Positions 53,432 through 62,690 of a stretch of 64,000 nucleotides of DNA are shown here, one piece after another. The notes under the pieces are model-generated. The model was not told where the DNA came from. It worked only from the letters and a program-made list of their open reading frames with translations, and did no database searches. Each line of letters starts with the position of its first letter. Position 1 is the first letter of the stretch. Source of the stretch: Rhizobium mongolense subsp. loessense. GTDB taxonomy: Bacteria > Pseudomonadota > Alphaproteobacteria > Rhizobiales > Rhizobiaceae. The translations under genes and the position numbers were made by a program. The stretch covers positions 1-64,000 of the forward strand of contig NZ_FMTM01000005.1 in assembly GCF_900099775.1 (NCBI RefSeq), written 5' to 3'.

Positions 53432-54928
53432 ATGACAAGGACACACCCCGCCGATCTTACCGCCAGCGAAGCTTCTCGATTGATTAAGGAGAAAAAACTC
53501 TCGCCGGTGGAAATGGCGAAGGCCAGTATCGAGCGGGTGGAAACCCTCAACCATGCGATCAATGCCGTCGTGGCGCGAAATTTCGACCGGCTGCTTGACG
53601 AGGCGAAGGCTGCCGAAGAAAAGGTGATGGCAGGCGAACCGCTCGGGCCGCTGCACGGGCTGACATTCGGCGTCAAGGACATGATCGACGTCACCGGCCT
53701 GCCGACGACCTTCGGTTCGGAGATTTTTCGCGACAATATCGCGACCAAGGACGATGCTATCGTCGCCGCGATGCGTGCTGCCGGCGCCATGCCGCTCGGT
53801 AAGACCAACAATCCGGACTGGAGTGCCGGCGGCAATACCATCAACCGCCTCTATGGTGCGACCGGAAATCCTCACGATCCGACGAAAAGCGCGGCCGGTT
53901 CTTCGGGCGGTTCTGCGGCCTTGCTTGCCTCGCTAATGGCGCCACTTGCTACCGGATCCGATACCGGTGGCAGCTTGCGCAATCCCGCCGCATTTTGCGG
54001 TGTCGTAGGGTTTCGCCCGTCCCCCGGGGTCGTACCAGGCGACACACGGCCGATCGGGCTTTTCCACCTCTCGACCAGCGGCCCGATGGCTCGCAACGTC
54101 GCCGACGTCGGGCTGATGCTGTCTGTCCTCGCACGGCCGGACCGCTTTGATCCCTTCACCGTCGTCGTCGCTGGGAAGACCGCCTGGAATCCCTTCGATT
54201 TCGCCGATCCGAAACCGCTGGATTTGCGCAAACCGCGCATTGCCTTCACCGAGGACTTCGGTTTCGCCCCAACGGAGAACGTCGTGCGCGACGCCTTCCG
54301 CAAGGTCGTCGCAAAGATCGTGCCGCATCTGGGTACGTCCGACGAGCTGCATCCGGCCTCGGGCGATGCCGACCGCATCTTTTCGGTGCTGCGTGCAATC
54401 GCCTTTGTCGGGCATCGCCTTTTCCTCGAAAAGGAGGCCGACAAAGTCGGCCCCAACGTCAAGGCCAATATCGAGGAGGCTTTCACTTACGGGGTGCAGG
54501 ACGTCTATGACGCAATGGTCGCACAGACCGCCTATTACCGCAGGTGGCAGCGTTTTTACGACGATTGGGATTTCATTCTCTGCCCGGCGGTGACGATCAG
54601 CCCGCGCGACTGGCACGAACTCTATCCGACCGAGATCGACGGCAAGCCGACCAAGAGCTACTACCACTGGCTTGCCATGGCCTACGCCTCGACGCTGGCC
54701 GGGCATCCGTCGATCACCATTCCGGTCGGGCGAGATGCGCTCGGCATGCCCTTCGGCTTGCAGATCGTCGGCCGCCGGCATGACGATCATCGCGTCCTTC
54801 GCATGGCGGCCGCCGTCGAAGCACTGCTCGCTGACGACCCGGAACTTGGTGTGCCGCAGATCGATCTCGACAGGCTGGCCGCTTCTGCGCCAATCAAAGA
54901 CATGCCGGGCTTCATGCCGGATTGGTGA
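53432..54928 (+). CDS. amidase (amidase signature family)
   Basis: A 498-aa amidase-signature enzyme. Ser-cisSer-Lys triad: Lys in FGVKDMIDV (about 87), Ser in AAGSSGGSAA (about 159), nucleophile Ser in SDTGGSLRNPAAFCG (about 182). GGAG seven bases before ATG 53432. Last gene of the transporter operon; hydrolyses an amide to acid plus ammonia, which fits import of amide or peptide nitrogen sources. Substrate unknown. Confidence 0.92.
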   Translation: MTRTHPADLTASEASRLIKEKKLSPVEMAKASIERVETLNHAINAVVARNFDRLLDEAKAAEEKVMAGEPLGPLHGLTFGVKDMIDVTGLPTTFGSEIFRDNIATKDDAIVAAMRAAGAMPLGKTNNPDWSAGGNTINRLYGATGNPHDPTKSAAGSSGGSAALLASLMAPLATGSDTGGSLRNPAAFCGVVGFRPSPGVVPGDTRPIGLFHLSTSGPMARNVADVGLMLSVLARPDRFDPFTVVVAGKTAWNPFDFADPKPLDLRKPRIAFTEDFGFAPTENVVRDAFRKVVAKIVPHLGTSDELHPASGDADRIFSVLRAIAFVGHRLFLEKEADKVGPNVKANIEEAFTYGVQDVYDAMVAQTAYYRRWQRFYDDWDFILCPAVTISPRDWHELYPTEIDGKPTKSYYHWLAMAYASTLAGHPSITIPVGRDALGMPFGLQIVGRRHDDHRVLRMAAAVEALLADDPELGVPQIDLDRLAASAPIKDMPGFMPDW

Positions 54929-55030
54929 GCATAAAGTTCATTCTGGCCCGTTCGGGCAGGTTTCCGAATTTATCCGGCAAGGACGATTTCGGCCTGCCGA
55001 ACGTGAACTTGCGCAAGATCGGGTGAGCTC

Positions 55031-55157
55031 ATGGCCGAAATCGTCGTTCTCGTTGCCCGCATGGTCGGCGTGTCCACGGCCTTGGCGCTCCAGGCGGGCG
55101 GGGTCGACCACCCATCAGGGGTTTCACGCTTGGACCGACTAACGAGTGCCCGCCACA
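55031..55157 (+). pseudogene. FAD-dependent oxidoreductase (DadA-like) N-terminal fragment
   Basis: MAEIVVLVARMVGVSTALAL then QAGG corresponds to the FAD-binding N-terminus of DAO/DadA-type enzymes (EIVVLGAGMVGVSTALALQARG), with the first glycines of GxGxxG lost. Homology ends after about 30 codons. The rest of 54929-55402 has no gene I can name; a minus-strand stretch with SGDGIGLYLIAGSSAAAAVL looks coding but is unrecognised. Confidence 0.6.
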
Positions 55158-55402
55158 GGTCGACGTCGAGACCGATGTCGCCTTGCCGGATCGCGTCGGC
55201 CAATAGGACCGCTGCGGCTGCGGATGAACCGGCAATCAGATAAAGCCCTATACCGTCGCCGGAGCTGAAGCCCGACAGCGTCCAGCTCCATGGATTGGCA
55301 TCAGCGCGAACACAATCCTTTGCATCGACATTACCGCCTCCGGGCTCGCCCCGGCAACATGTCTCGACCTGCAGATGATCATGACTTTCATTAAGATGCG
55401 CC

Positions 55403-55865
55403 TCATACACGATCAATAGGAAAAAACCGCCTCTTGCGACTGTTGCGCTCACTCATCCTGCCGTCGGTCTGCGCCTTGCGCTTGACCGCCCAGGCGGCAA
55501 TCACCAGGCCGGCGATGATGAGCTGGAATTGGGCAAGGCTTTCCAGGGAGAGCCGTTCGCCGAGGAAGGCGACGGAGGCGGACGTGCCGCACCGACCAGA
55601 GCGGAGTGGAATAGGCAAAGCAGCGGGTCTTGCCAGCATCAATGAAGGTCATCGCTACCATGCCGAGCCCGGTGAAGGCCGCCATCTGCAAGAGGCCGAT
55701 GCTGCTCGAGACAAAGCGTACAACAGCGAGCCAGAGCGACAGTGCCTGTTCCACCGAAAGCTTCATGATTGGCCAACTCAGTCCCCACAGCAAGATCATG
55801 CCGCAGAGGAGGGCAGTGTCGGGAACGGAGCCATTTGTTTTCCGCTGCGACGCTACCCTTGTCAT
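55403..55865 (-). pseudogene. EamA/DMT transporter remnant
   Basis: On the minus strand, ALLCGMILLWGLSWPIMKLS (helix 1 of an EamA transporter) is followed by helix-like FTGLGMVAMTFIDAGKTRCF, then, after a frameshift near 55580, by VAFLGERLSLESLAQFQLII and AGLVIAAWAVKRKAQ, the normal C-terminal helices. About half the expected 300 residues are missing. At least one internal deletion and one frameshift are needed. Confidence 0.75.
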
Positions 55866-55917
55866 CGCCTTCTACCTCTGCCTAGAGTGGGTAAAGTCAT
55901 TCAGGAATTGCCGACAA

Positions 55918-56400
55918 ATGAAAGAATCTGCCTCAAGTGACGATGAGCTCGACGCGATCGACCTCAATATCCTTCGTCATCTGCAGAAGAACGGGCGGTT
56001 GACGAATGCCGACCTGGCGACCAAGGTCAATATCAGCGCCGCGACCTGTCACCGCCGCACGCAGCGGCTTTTCAAGAAGAAAGCGATCAGGGGTGTCCGC
56101 GCCATCATCGATCCCACCGCCATAGACCTGGAAGTGGTGGTGATGGTAGGTGTCGTCCTCGACAGGTCGACACCGGAATCGTTTGCAGCATTCGAGAAGG
56201 CCGTGAAGGCCCTGGGTTTCGTCATCGAATGCTATCTGATCGCGGGCGATTACGATTACTTCCTGAAGATCCGCGTGAGCAGCATGCAGGCGTTCAACCG
56301 CCTGCACGGGAACCAGTTGCTGACGTTGCCCGGCGTGCGGCAGACCCGCACTTTCTTCGTCATGAAGGAAGTGACCGACAATGCACCCCTGGCCTTTTGA
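55918..56400 (+). CDS. Lrp/AsnC-family regulator
   Basis: A 160-aa Lrp-type protein. HTH about 12-60 (LDAIDLNILRHLQKNGRLTN, VNISAATCHRRTQRL) and a RAM effector domain (about 75-150, with ECYLIAGDYDYFLKIRV). Faces the ACC deaminase gene tail to tail with 3 bp between. In described rhizobial and enterobacterial loci the Lrp-type AcdR is divergent from acdS, so control of acdS is plausible but the arrangement is unlike those cases. Confidence 0.9.
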   Translation: MKESASSDDELDAIDLNILRHLQKNGRLTNADLATKVNISAATCHRRTQRLFKKKAIRGVRAIIDPTAIDLEVVVMVGVVLDRSTPESFAAFEKAVKALGFVIECYLIAGDYDYFLKIRVSSMQAFNRLHGNQLLTLPGVRQTRTFFVMKEVTDNAPLAF

Positions 56401-56403
56401 CGA

Positions 56404-57417
56404 TCAGCCGTTCCGGTAGGTGTAGCTGTAGCCGTTCAGTGCCGGGGCGCCGCCCAGATGGGCGTAAAGCACTTTCGATCCCTTCGGAAAGAAGCCCTTT
56501 TTTGTGAGATCGATGAGGCCCTGCATCGACTTGCCTTCATAGACGGGGTCGGTGATCATCGCTTCGGTGCGTGCGGCAAGGCGGATCGCCTCGTTCGTCT
56601 CGTTTGACGGCACGCCATAGGCCGGATAGGCATAGTCGTTGAGGATGACGATCTCGTCTTCGCGCACGGGACGGCCGAGCTCGACGAGTTCGGCGGTGTT
56701 GTCGACGATCTGCCGTACCTGGGCCCTCGTCTGTTCCGGCGTACCGGATGCGTCGATGCCGATGACCCGGTCGGCGCGGTTCTGCGCGGCAAAACCGACG
56801 ATCATGCCGGCCTGGGTCGAGCCGGTCACGACGCAGACGATGATATAGTCGAACTTGACGCCCATTTCGGATTCCTGGCGCTCGACCTCTTCGGCGAAGG
56901 CGACATAACCGAGGCCTCCATATTTGTGCACCGAGGCGCCAGCCGGGATGGCATAGGGTTTGCCGCCCTCGTCGATGACCGACTGGATCGCATCTTCCCA
57001 GCTCTTGCGGATGCCGATATCGAAGCCGTCGTCGACGATCCGGCTATCGGCGCCCATCAGCCTGGTCATCAGGATGTTGCCGACGCGGTCATAGACGGCA
57101 TCCTCATGGGGGACCCAGCTCTCCTGCACGAGCCGGCACTTCATGCCGAGTTTGGCTGCCACGGCCGCCACCATGCGGGTATGGTTCGACTGGACGCCGC
57201 CGATGGACACCAGCGTATCGGCATTCGAGGCGATGGCATCGGGAATGATGTATTCGAGCTTGCGCAGCTTGTTGCCACCCATGGCGAGACCCGAATTGCA
57301 ATCCTCGCGCTTTGCCCAGATTTCCACGTCGCCGCCGAGCGCTTTGGTCAGGCGGGGCAGGAACTCAATGGCCGTCGGGCCGAAGGTGAGGGGGTAGCGT
57401 TCAAATTTTTCCAGCAT
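56404..57417 (-). CDS. acdS: 1-aminocyclopropane-1-carboxylate deaminase
   Basis: 337 aa, exactly the usual length. PLP lysine in [10 protein letters not shown] (about residue 51), QSNHTR (about 78), and the residues that separate true ACC deaminases from D-cysteine desulfhydrases: Glu in VYEGKSM (about 295) and Leu in YAHLGGAP (about 322). Converts ACC, the ethylene precursor, to 2-oxobutyrate and ammonia. Typical of plant-associated rhizobia and agrobacteria. ATG 57417 chosen to match the family N-terminus [14 protein letters not shown]. Confidence 0.95.
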   Translation of the reverse strand: MLEKFERYPLTFGPTAIEFLPRLTKALGGDVEIWAKREDCNSGLAMGGNKLRKLEYIIPDAIASNADTLVSIGGVQSNHTRMVAAVAAKLGMKCRLVQESWVPHEDAVYDRVGNILMTRLMGADSRIVDDGFDIGIRKSWEDAIQSVIDEGGKPYAIPAGASVHKYGGLGYVAFAEEVERQESEMGVKFDYIIVCVVTGSTQAGMIVGFAAQNRADRVIGIDASGTPEQTRAQVRQIVDNTAELVELGRPVREDEIVILNDYAYPAYGVPSNETNEAIRLAARTEAMITDPVYEGKSMQGLIDLTKKGFFPKGSKVLYAHLGGAPALNGYSYTYRNG

Positions 57418-58152
57418 CGAGGTCTCCGTCAATCGATGGCAAATTCCTACCATGTTACTTACGAAAGGTGCTTTCTAATGCTGCCGAAAATTGTAGATAC
57501 TGATCCAAAGGCGAGATAAAAATGACGTTAATATCGCTATCGCTTGCCATCAAATGAAGGATCCTTTCATACGCTGACGGTTGGCCCGCCAGCCGACCTG
57601 GATTATTGAGGCCGTTGCGGGCGTGGCCCCATTGGACGGAGCAGGGGTCCCCTCAGGAGGGGCGTCCTGCGGTGAAATGCGGCTCAGCAACGCTGAAAAA
57701 AGACGAGCGAGGAGAGGTGGCAAGGATAATCCGAAGAGATATTTTTCATCTGGATCTCCAATGCGATCGCATCATCGCGCGGAGAAAAAGTATATATTGC
57801 AAGCCACTTCACCAACGAGAACTTCCCTGCTGCTCCATGTAGAAATGAACCTGTTGCCAAGATTTGGGTCCGGCCCTGGGGCTCTGAACCGAGCAATCTG
57901 ATCTCGCTTCGCAGCACATCAGCGGTCGAGACAGGCGCCAAGTGTTGTCTTCGCCCTTGCGCGGTGGTAGTATTTAGCTGCAGTGTTGCAGCTTCAACGC
58001 GCTCTGCATGTTTTGTCTGCGAGTTGCTTCTGATCAACAGTAGAATCTCTCGCACATGAGGGACATACTCAGAAGCTTATTTTCGTCCGACGCCACTCAT
58101 TGGCGCCTCCGCCGTCTGTCTTAAACGTGAACGGAAATACTTGGAGGAAAAG
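57418..58152. other. 735-bp intergenic region
   Basis: Contains the acdS promoter (minus strand, not resolved to boxes) and the promoter of the lipoprotein gene. Short open frames on both strands (for example 57684-58055 minus) show no recognisable domain. I see no RNA gene. Confidence 0.4.
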
Positions 58153-58395
58153 ATGACCAAGCGCACGATAAGTCTTTCTCTCATAGGCTGCCTTGCCTTG
58201 TCCGGCTGCCAATCTGCTGCGACGTCGCAAGGAGGACGCAGTAACGAGTTCGGCTGCATCGCCGGTACGGTCGGCGGCGCGGTCGTCGGCGGATTGCTCG
58301 GCGCGACCATTGGCTCGGGGACCGGGCAACTCTGGGCTGTTGGCGGCGGCGCCACGCTGGGCGCTGCGGGCGGCAATGCCTTGACCTGCTATTGA
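58153..58395 (+). CDS. glycine-zipper lipoprotein
   Basis: An 80-aa lipoprotein. Lipobox LSGC places the lipidated Cys at about 17. The mature part is a glycine zipper (AGTVGGAVVGGLLGATIGSG, then GGGATLGAAGG), as in SlyB/rickettsial 17-kDa-like outer-membrane lipoproteins. GGAGGAAA precedes ATG 58153. Followed 17 bp later by an EF-hand protein. Confidence 0.82.
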   Translation: MTKRTISLSLIGCLALSGCQSAATSQGGRSNEFGCIAGTVGGAVVGGLLGATIGSGTGQLWAVGGGATLGAAGGNALTCY

Positions 58396-58412
58396 TGCGA
58401 AGGGGCGGGATG

Positions 58413-58766
58413 ATGAAAAGAGTAGTCCTAGCGACAGGATTGGTTTTTTTTACCGCCATTGCGGCCGCCGCGCAGAATCAACCGATGGCTATGAACCAGG
58501 GCCAAATGGACCGGCTCGACCGTAACAAGAATGGAGCGGTCGACCGATCCGAATATCAAGCCTTCATGACGTCGGCGTTCGCGGGCCTGGACAAGAACAA
58601 GGACGGCAGCCTGAACTCCGACGAAGTTGCCCGAGTTCTGAATACCCAGCAGTTCGCGGCCTCCGACGCCAACAGCGATGGCAAGGTTAGTCAGAACGAG
58701 TTCTTGAATAGGGTGATGTCGGACTTCAAGGCCGCCGACCGCGGCGGCGACGGCAGCCTGCAGTAG
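58413..58766 (+). CDS. exported EF-hand protein
   Basis: A 117-aa protein with a Sec signal (1-20, ending AAAA). Three canonical EF-hand loops: DRNKNGAVDRSE, DKNKDGSLNSDE and DANSDGKVSQNE; a fourth begins as DRGGDGSLQ but stops at the C-terminus. Probable periplasmic calcium-binding protein. The adjacent ATG 58410 is an equally possible start. Likely cotranscribed with the lipoprotein. Confidence 0.85.
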   Translation: MKRVVLATGLVFFTAIAAAAQNQPMAMNQGQMDRLDRNKNGAVDRSEYQAFMTSAFAGLDKNKDGSLNSDEVARVLNTQQFAASDANSDGKVSQNEFLNRVMSDFKAADRGGDGSLQ

Positions 58767-58867
58767 CGTAAAAGGCAAAAGCGACCCTAGCGCCAGGGGC
58801 AAGCGTGTTTCTGCTCGCCTCTACGCTGCAGCGACGGCCCGGTGCGTTCGTTCCGTTGAGTAACCAG

Positions 58868-59051
58868 CAGGATGCTGTCAGGCAGCCTCACATAGCTTGT
58901 CCCTGTCTTCTGAGGCTCGAGGATGTGGCAATGTAGCATCCAGTCGCCCGGATTATCGGCGCGTTACTGGATGGTGCTGCGGCAGGTTCAGACGCTAGAC
59001 ATCCAGCGCCTTGAAGGAATAGCCATGCAAATGGATCGGGTGGGAGTGGTT
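58868..59051 (-). pseudogene. multicopper oxidase C-terminal fragment
   Basis: The minus strand carries HPIHLHGYSFKALDV then a stop, and, about 50 bases on in another frame, NPGDWMLHCHILEPQKTGTS followed by YVRLP. These are the two C-terminal copper-binding signatures of multicopper oxidases, in the right order and spacing but separated by a frameshift. The rest of the gene is gone; the phosphotransacetylase-type gene starts at 59097. Confidence 0.8.
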
Positions 59052-59096
59052 CTAGGTGTTGATCAGATCGAAGATCGAAGCAAAGGGAGCTTCCCA

Positions 59097-60053
59097 GTGA
59101 CCGACCTTCCCACGACCAAACCTGAGGAGTCAAAATACGACCGGCTGATTGCCGCTGCGCGGGAGGTTGCGCCTGCCATCACGATCGTGGCGCATCCCTG
59201 CGACGAGACGTCGTTGCGGGGCGCGCTCGAAGCCGCCGAGAACAGACTGATCGTACCTGTCCTGGTCGGCCCCGCGGCAAAAATTCAGGCGGTCGCCGCG
59301 GAGAACGGGCTTGATCTGAAAGAGTACGAAATGGTCGACGTTCCACATAGCCACGCCGCTGCGGCGAAGGCAGTCGTCCTGCTCCGAGAGGGAAAGGGCG
59401 AGCTCCTCATGAAGGGCAGCCTGCATACGGACGAACTGATGCGCGAAGTTACGGCCTCCGCCACCGGCCTGCGCACAGAACGCCGCGTCAGCCATGTCTT
59501 CGTGATGGATGTGCCTGGCCACGCCGACACGCTTTTCATCACGGATGCGGCGATCAACATCTCTCCCGACCTTGATGCCAAACGTGACATCGTGCAGAAC
59601 GCAATCGACCTCTGGACGACGGTCGGGCTCGGTCTGCCCCGTGTGGCGATCCTTTCCGCCGTCGAGACCGTGACGACAAAAATACCGTCGACTATCGAAG
59701 CCGCAGCGCTATGCAAGATGGCTGAACGCGGCCAGATCACCGGGGGCGTGCTCGATGGCCCGCTCGCATTCGACAATGCGATCAGCCCCGAGGCCGCTCG
59801 CATCAAAGGGCTCACGTCGCCCGTCGCGGGCCGGGCACAGATCCTCGTCGTGCCCAACCTTGAGGCGGGGAACATGCTGGCCAAGAACTTGACATTCCTC
59901 GCCCATGCGGATGCCGCGGGAATCGTGCTCGGCGCGCGTGTGCCCATCGTGCTGACCTCGCGTGCCGACTCGGTGCGCAGCCGTCTGGCTTCGTGCGCGA
60001 TCGCTACGCTCTACGCCGCCGCCCGGCCGCGTGCAATACAAGTGGCGGCCTGA
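59097..60053 (+). CDS. phosphate acetyl/butyryltransferase family protein
   Basis: A 318-aa protein of the Pta C-terminal/phosphotransbutyrylase family: IVAHPCDETSLRGALEAAEN, VLVGPAAKIQ, and a C-terminal SPVAGRAQILVVPNLEAGNM and ADAAGIVLGARVPIVLTSRADS (split). It converts acyl-CoA plus phosphate to acyl phosphate. GTG 59097, with AGGGAGC six bases upstream, gives the natural N-terminus; earlier in-frame codons come from the multicopper oxidase remnant region. Acetate kinase follows after 3 bp. Confidence 0.88.
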   Translation: MTDLPTTKPEESKYDRLIAAAREVAPAITIVAHPCDETSLRGALEAAENRLIVPVLVGPAAKIQAVAAENGLDLKEYEMVDVPHSHAAAAKAVVLLREGKGELLMKGSLHTDELMREVTASATGLRTERRVSHVFVMDVPGHADTLFITDAAINISPDLDAKRDIVQNAIDLWTTVGLGLPRVAILSAVETVTTKIPSTIEAAALCKMAERGQITGGVLDGPLAFDNAISPEAARIKGLTSPVAGRAQILVVPNLEAGNMLAKNLTFLAHADAAGIVLGARVPIVLTSRADSVRSRLASCAIATLYAAARPRAIQVAA

Positions 60054-60056
60054 ACC

Positions 60057-61235
60057 ATGGACGCGATCCTTGTCGTCAACGCCGGCTCGTCAAGCCTGAA
60101 ATTCCAGATCTTCGAGATCGCCGACACTGGCCCCAAACGCTGCATTCGTGGTCAGATCGATGGCATCGGAGTACGGCCCCGTCTGGCGGCGAGCGCCGCC
60201 GACGGAACGATCCTGGTTGATCGCCAATATGCGCCAGAGGTAGTCGGCCACCTACCGGCGGCGATTGCTGAAACCCGTGCGTGGTTGCTGACCCTTAAGG
60301 GCTTCACGCTCCGCGCCATTGGACATCGCGTCGTCCATGGCGGCCCGGATTATGCGAAACCGATCCTCATTGACCGGGACACGCTCGACAAGCTTGCGAC
60401 TTTCCAGGAGCTTGCTCCGCTGCACCAGCCGAACAACCTCGCGCCGATCCGCCTGGCGATGGAAATCAATCCGGATGTGCCCCAGGTCGCCTGTTTCGAC
60501 ACCGCTTTCCATCGCGGCCACGCTCCACATACGGATTGCTACGCCTTGCCCTGGGACTACTACGAGCATGGAGTGCGTCGATACGGCTTTCATGGCCTGT
60601 CCTACGAATACATTGCCGAGCAGTTGGCCGAAGTCGCGCCCGGTATCGCCGGTGGACGGATCATCGTTGCCCATCTCGGCAGCGGCGCGTCTATGTGCGC
60701 GCTGAAGGCCGGATCCAGCCTCGAAACAACGATGGGCTTTACGGCACTCGATGGCTTGCCGATGAGCACCCGGCCGGGCCAGATGGATCCCGGCGTCGTG
60801 CTATATCTGCTCGACCACAGAGGCATGACTACGGGAGAGGTTACGGACCTTCTCTACAGGGCGTCCGGTCTGAAGGGGCTGTCAGGCTTTTCCGGCGACA
60901 TGCGCGATCTTCTTGCCAGCGATGACCCGCGTGCGGCATTCGCAATCGATCACTTCGTCCATCGTTGTGCGCTCAGCGCCGGCACGCTTGCCGCCGCGCT
61001 TGGAGGTCTCGACGCTTTTGTCTTTACGGCGGGCGTCGGGGAGAATTCGCCACCAATCCGCGCCCGCATCGCCGAACGGCTCGCCTGGCTGGGAGCCGAA
61101 CTCGATCCCGCGGCCAACGAGGCGGGCGCGGTGCTCATTTCCACTCCCGCGAGCCGCGTCGAGCTCTACGTCGTGCCGACGGATGAGGAACTGATGATCG
61201 CCCGCCACACGCTTGCACTCATAATAGCACCCTGA
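60057..61235 (+). CDS. ackA: acetate kinase
   Basis: A 392-aa acetate/propionate kinase (acetyl phosphate plus ADP to acetate plus ATP). Family motifs: [14 protein letters not shown] at the start, GHRVVHGG (about 84), FDTAFH (about 143), [11 protein letters not shown] (about 171), HLGSGASM (about 203) and [13 protein letters not shown] (about 321). Coupled to the upstream acyltransferase gene, giving a Pta-Ack pair for substrate-level ATP formation from acetyl-CoA. Confidence 0.95.
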   Translation: MDAILVVNAGSSSLKFQIFEIADTGPKRCIRGQIDGIGVRPRLAASAADGTILVDRQYAPEVVGHLPAAIAETRAWLLTLKGFTLRAIGHRVVHGGPDYAKPILIDRDTLDKLATFQELAPLHQPNNLAPIRLAMEINPDVPQVACFDTAFHRGHAPHTDCYALPWDYYEHGVRRYGFHGLSYEYIAEQLAEVAPGIAGGRIIVAHLGSGASMCALKAGSSLETTMGFTALDGLPMSTRPGQMDPGVVLYLLDHRGMTTGEVTDLLYRASGLKGLSGFSGDMRDLLASDDPRAAFAIDHFVHRCALSAGTLAAALGGLDAFVFTAGVGENSPPIRARIAERLAWLGAELDPAANEAGAVLISTPASRVELYVVPTDEELMIARHTLALIIAP

Positions 61236-61246
61236 GACCCCTGTCT
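61231..61246. terminator. short hairpin after ackA
   Basis: TGAGAC-CCCT-GTCTCA overlaps the ackA stop. Six-bp stem, no T tract. Possible weak terminator between convergent units. Confidence 0.3.
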
Positions 61247-61365
61247 CACAGGCGCCAAGTTGAAACATCCGCCTCGCCTTCGCATTCCCGGCAGATACCA
61301 ATTGACAGCGATGTCGGGAGTCGGCATCCGCGGGCGTGAGAGATAGAAGCCAAGCGGCATCCAAT

Positions 61366-62685
61366 CTAAAGCCACCCCCCTGAAAATCCTGCACGTCGCA
61401 ATCCGATCACCAGAGGCTTGCATCGACGCATGATGTTCCAGAGCAAACCGGTTCGGTAGTTTTCGATCATCAGCACGACCGGGCCTTGATCAACGCCGAA
61501 GTGATAGGGACTGACCCACCATCCGGTCGGACTGTTTTCCACGGCATAGGTCTGGTTGAACGACGGTTTGAAACCGTAAAGCCGCGTCATGCCAAGCTTC
61601 ATTCGCGCAAAGTTGCGAACAGTCGGCACGACGATCTCTGGCGCGAACGGCAGCGATGCGACAACGACCCATGGCGCGACGGTGCCATCATCAGGTCCGA
61701 AGGGTGCGCCGCGGGCGATGTAGTCGAAGAACTCCCGGTCGACGCCATTGATCGCCCGCTTACCCCAACCTGGTCCGTCACAGGCGGTAAACCCCCAACA
61801 ATATTCCCCGTAACCCGCAAAACCCATTGGGTTGCGAATTGCATATTCCTGCTGCACGAACGATGCCTGCCGGCTGTTTTCAAAATAGTCGCTGTGGTGC
61901 TGGCGCATGAACTCGTCACGAATGCCTCGAAAGTCCACCCACATGTGCGACAGCTGGTGGGTAAAAAGCGGCCCCGAATAAAGCAATTCGCGGCCAAAGA
62001 TGTTTCTCCATTCATAGCTCGCGGTGTAGGCGGCGTAACTCTCCCGTGGCAATGGATGGGTTGGCGATCCCAACCCGAGAATGTACAGCAGCAGACCCTC
62101 ATCGTAACCACGCCAACGATAGGGAATAAACCCGCTTTCCGGGTGCCAGCCATGCGTCAAAGTGGGGCCGCCATCGCAAGCCCACATCCAGTCGGCTCGC
62201 TCGTAAAGCGCCGTCGCAAGCTGGCGGATTTCTGCCTCATCGGCCGTATCGCCATCAAAATAGGTCGCGGCGGTCAGGGCGCCAGCGAACAGGAAAGCCG
62301 AATCGATGGTGGACAGTTCGCATTGCCAGGCCCGGCGGCCCGTTTCGATGTCCAGAAAATGATAGAAAAAGCCCATGTACCCCGATGAATCCAGCTCCGG
62401 CCCCTGCGGGCATGCCATCAGGTATCTCAACCGCTTACGGGTTATCTTGGCCGCAAATTGGCGGATAAGGACGCCGCGTTCTACAACTACGGGGATGGTC
62501 GCCAACGCCATACCAATTGCCGCGATGCTTGCCGGGGCGTTCGGTTCTGTCTTGTCACGCACCAGGCCGTTGTCCGGGTTCGTGCATTGGAGATAGTACA
62601 ACAGTGTCGTAAATTGCAGGCGAGCGAGGTCCTGGTCCGTTGGCATGCGGTCGAGATCAGCGTCCGTCGAGAGCGTTTCGGGCAT
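61366..62685 (-). CDS. glucoamylase-like domain protein (PF10091 / GH144-like)
   Basis: A 439-aa protein of the 'putative glucoamylase' family, (alpha/alpha)6-barrel type, with no signal peptide. Typical segments: STIDSAFLFAGALTAATYF, YDEGLLLYILGLGSPTHPL, LFTHQLSHMWVDFRGIRD and GFTACDGPGWG. Relatives include endo-beta-1,2-glucanases (GH144), and the same domain occurs inside NdvB. It lies 5 bp downstream of an NdvB-type gene, so a role in cyclic or linear beta-1,2-glucan processing is likely but inferred. Confidence 0.85.
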   Translation of the reverse strand: MPETLSTDADLDRMPTDQDLARLQFTTLLYYLQCTNPDNGLVRDKTEPNAPASIAAIGMALATIPVVVERGVLIRQFAAKITRKRLRYLMACPQGPELDSSGYMGFFYHFLDIETGRRAWQCELSTIDSAFLFAGALTAATYFDGDTADEAEIRQLATALYERADWMWACDGGPTLTHGWHPESGFIPYRWRGYDEGLLLYILGLGSPTHPLPRESYAAYTASYEWRNIFGRELLYSGPLFTHQLSHMWVDFRGIRDEFMRQHHSDYFENSRQASFVQQEYAIRNPMGFAGYGEYCWGFTACDGPGWGKRAINGVDREFFDYIARGAPFGPDDGTVAPWVVVASLPFAPEIVVPTVRNFARMKLGMTRLYGFKPSFNQTYAVENSPTGWWVSPYHFGVDQGPVVLMIENYRTGLLWNIMRRCKPLVIGLRRAGFSGGWL

Positions 62686-62690
62686 GGCCG

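Noticed and set aside
51890..53875. 661-codon minus-strand frame
   Set aside because: Antisense to the M20 peptidase and amidase genes; its sequence matches no family.
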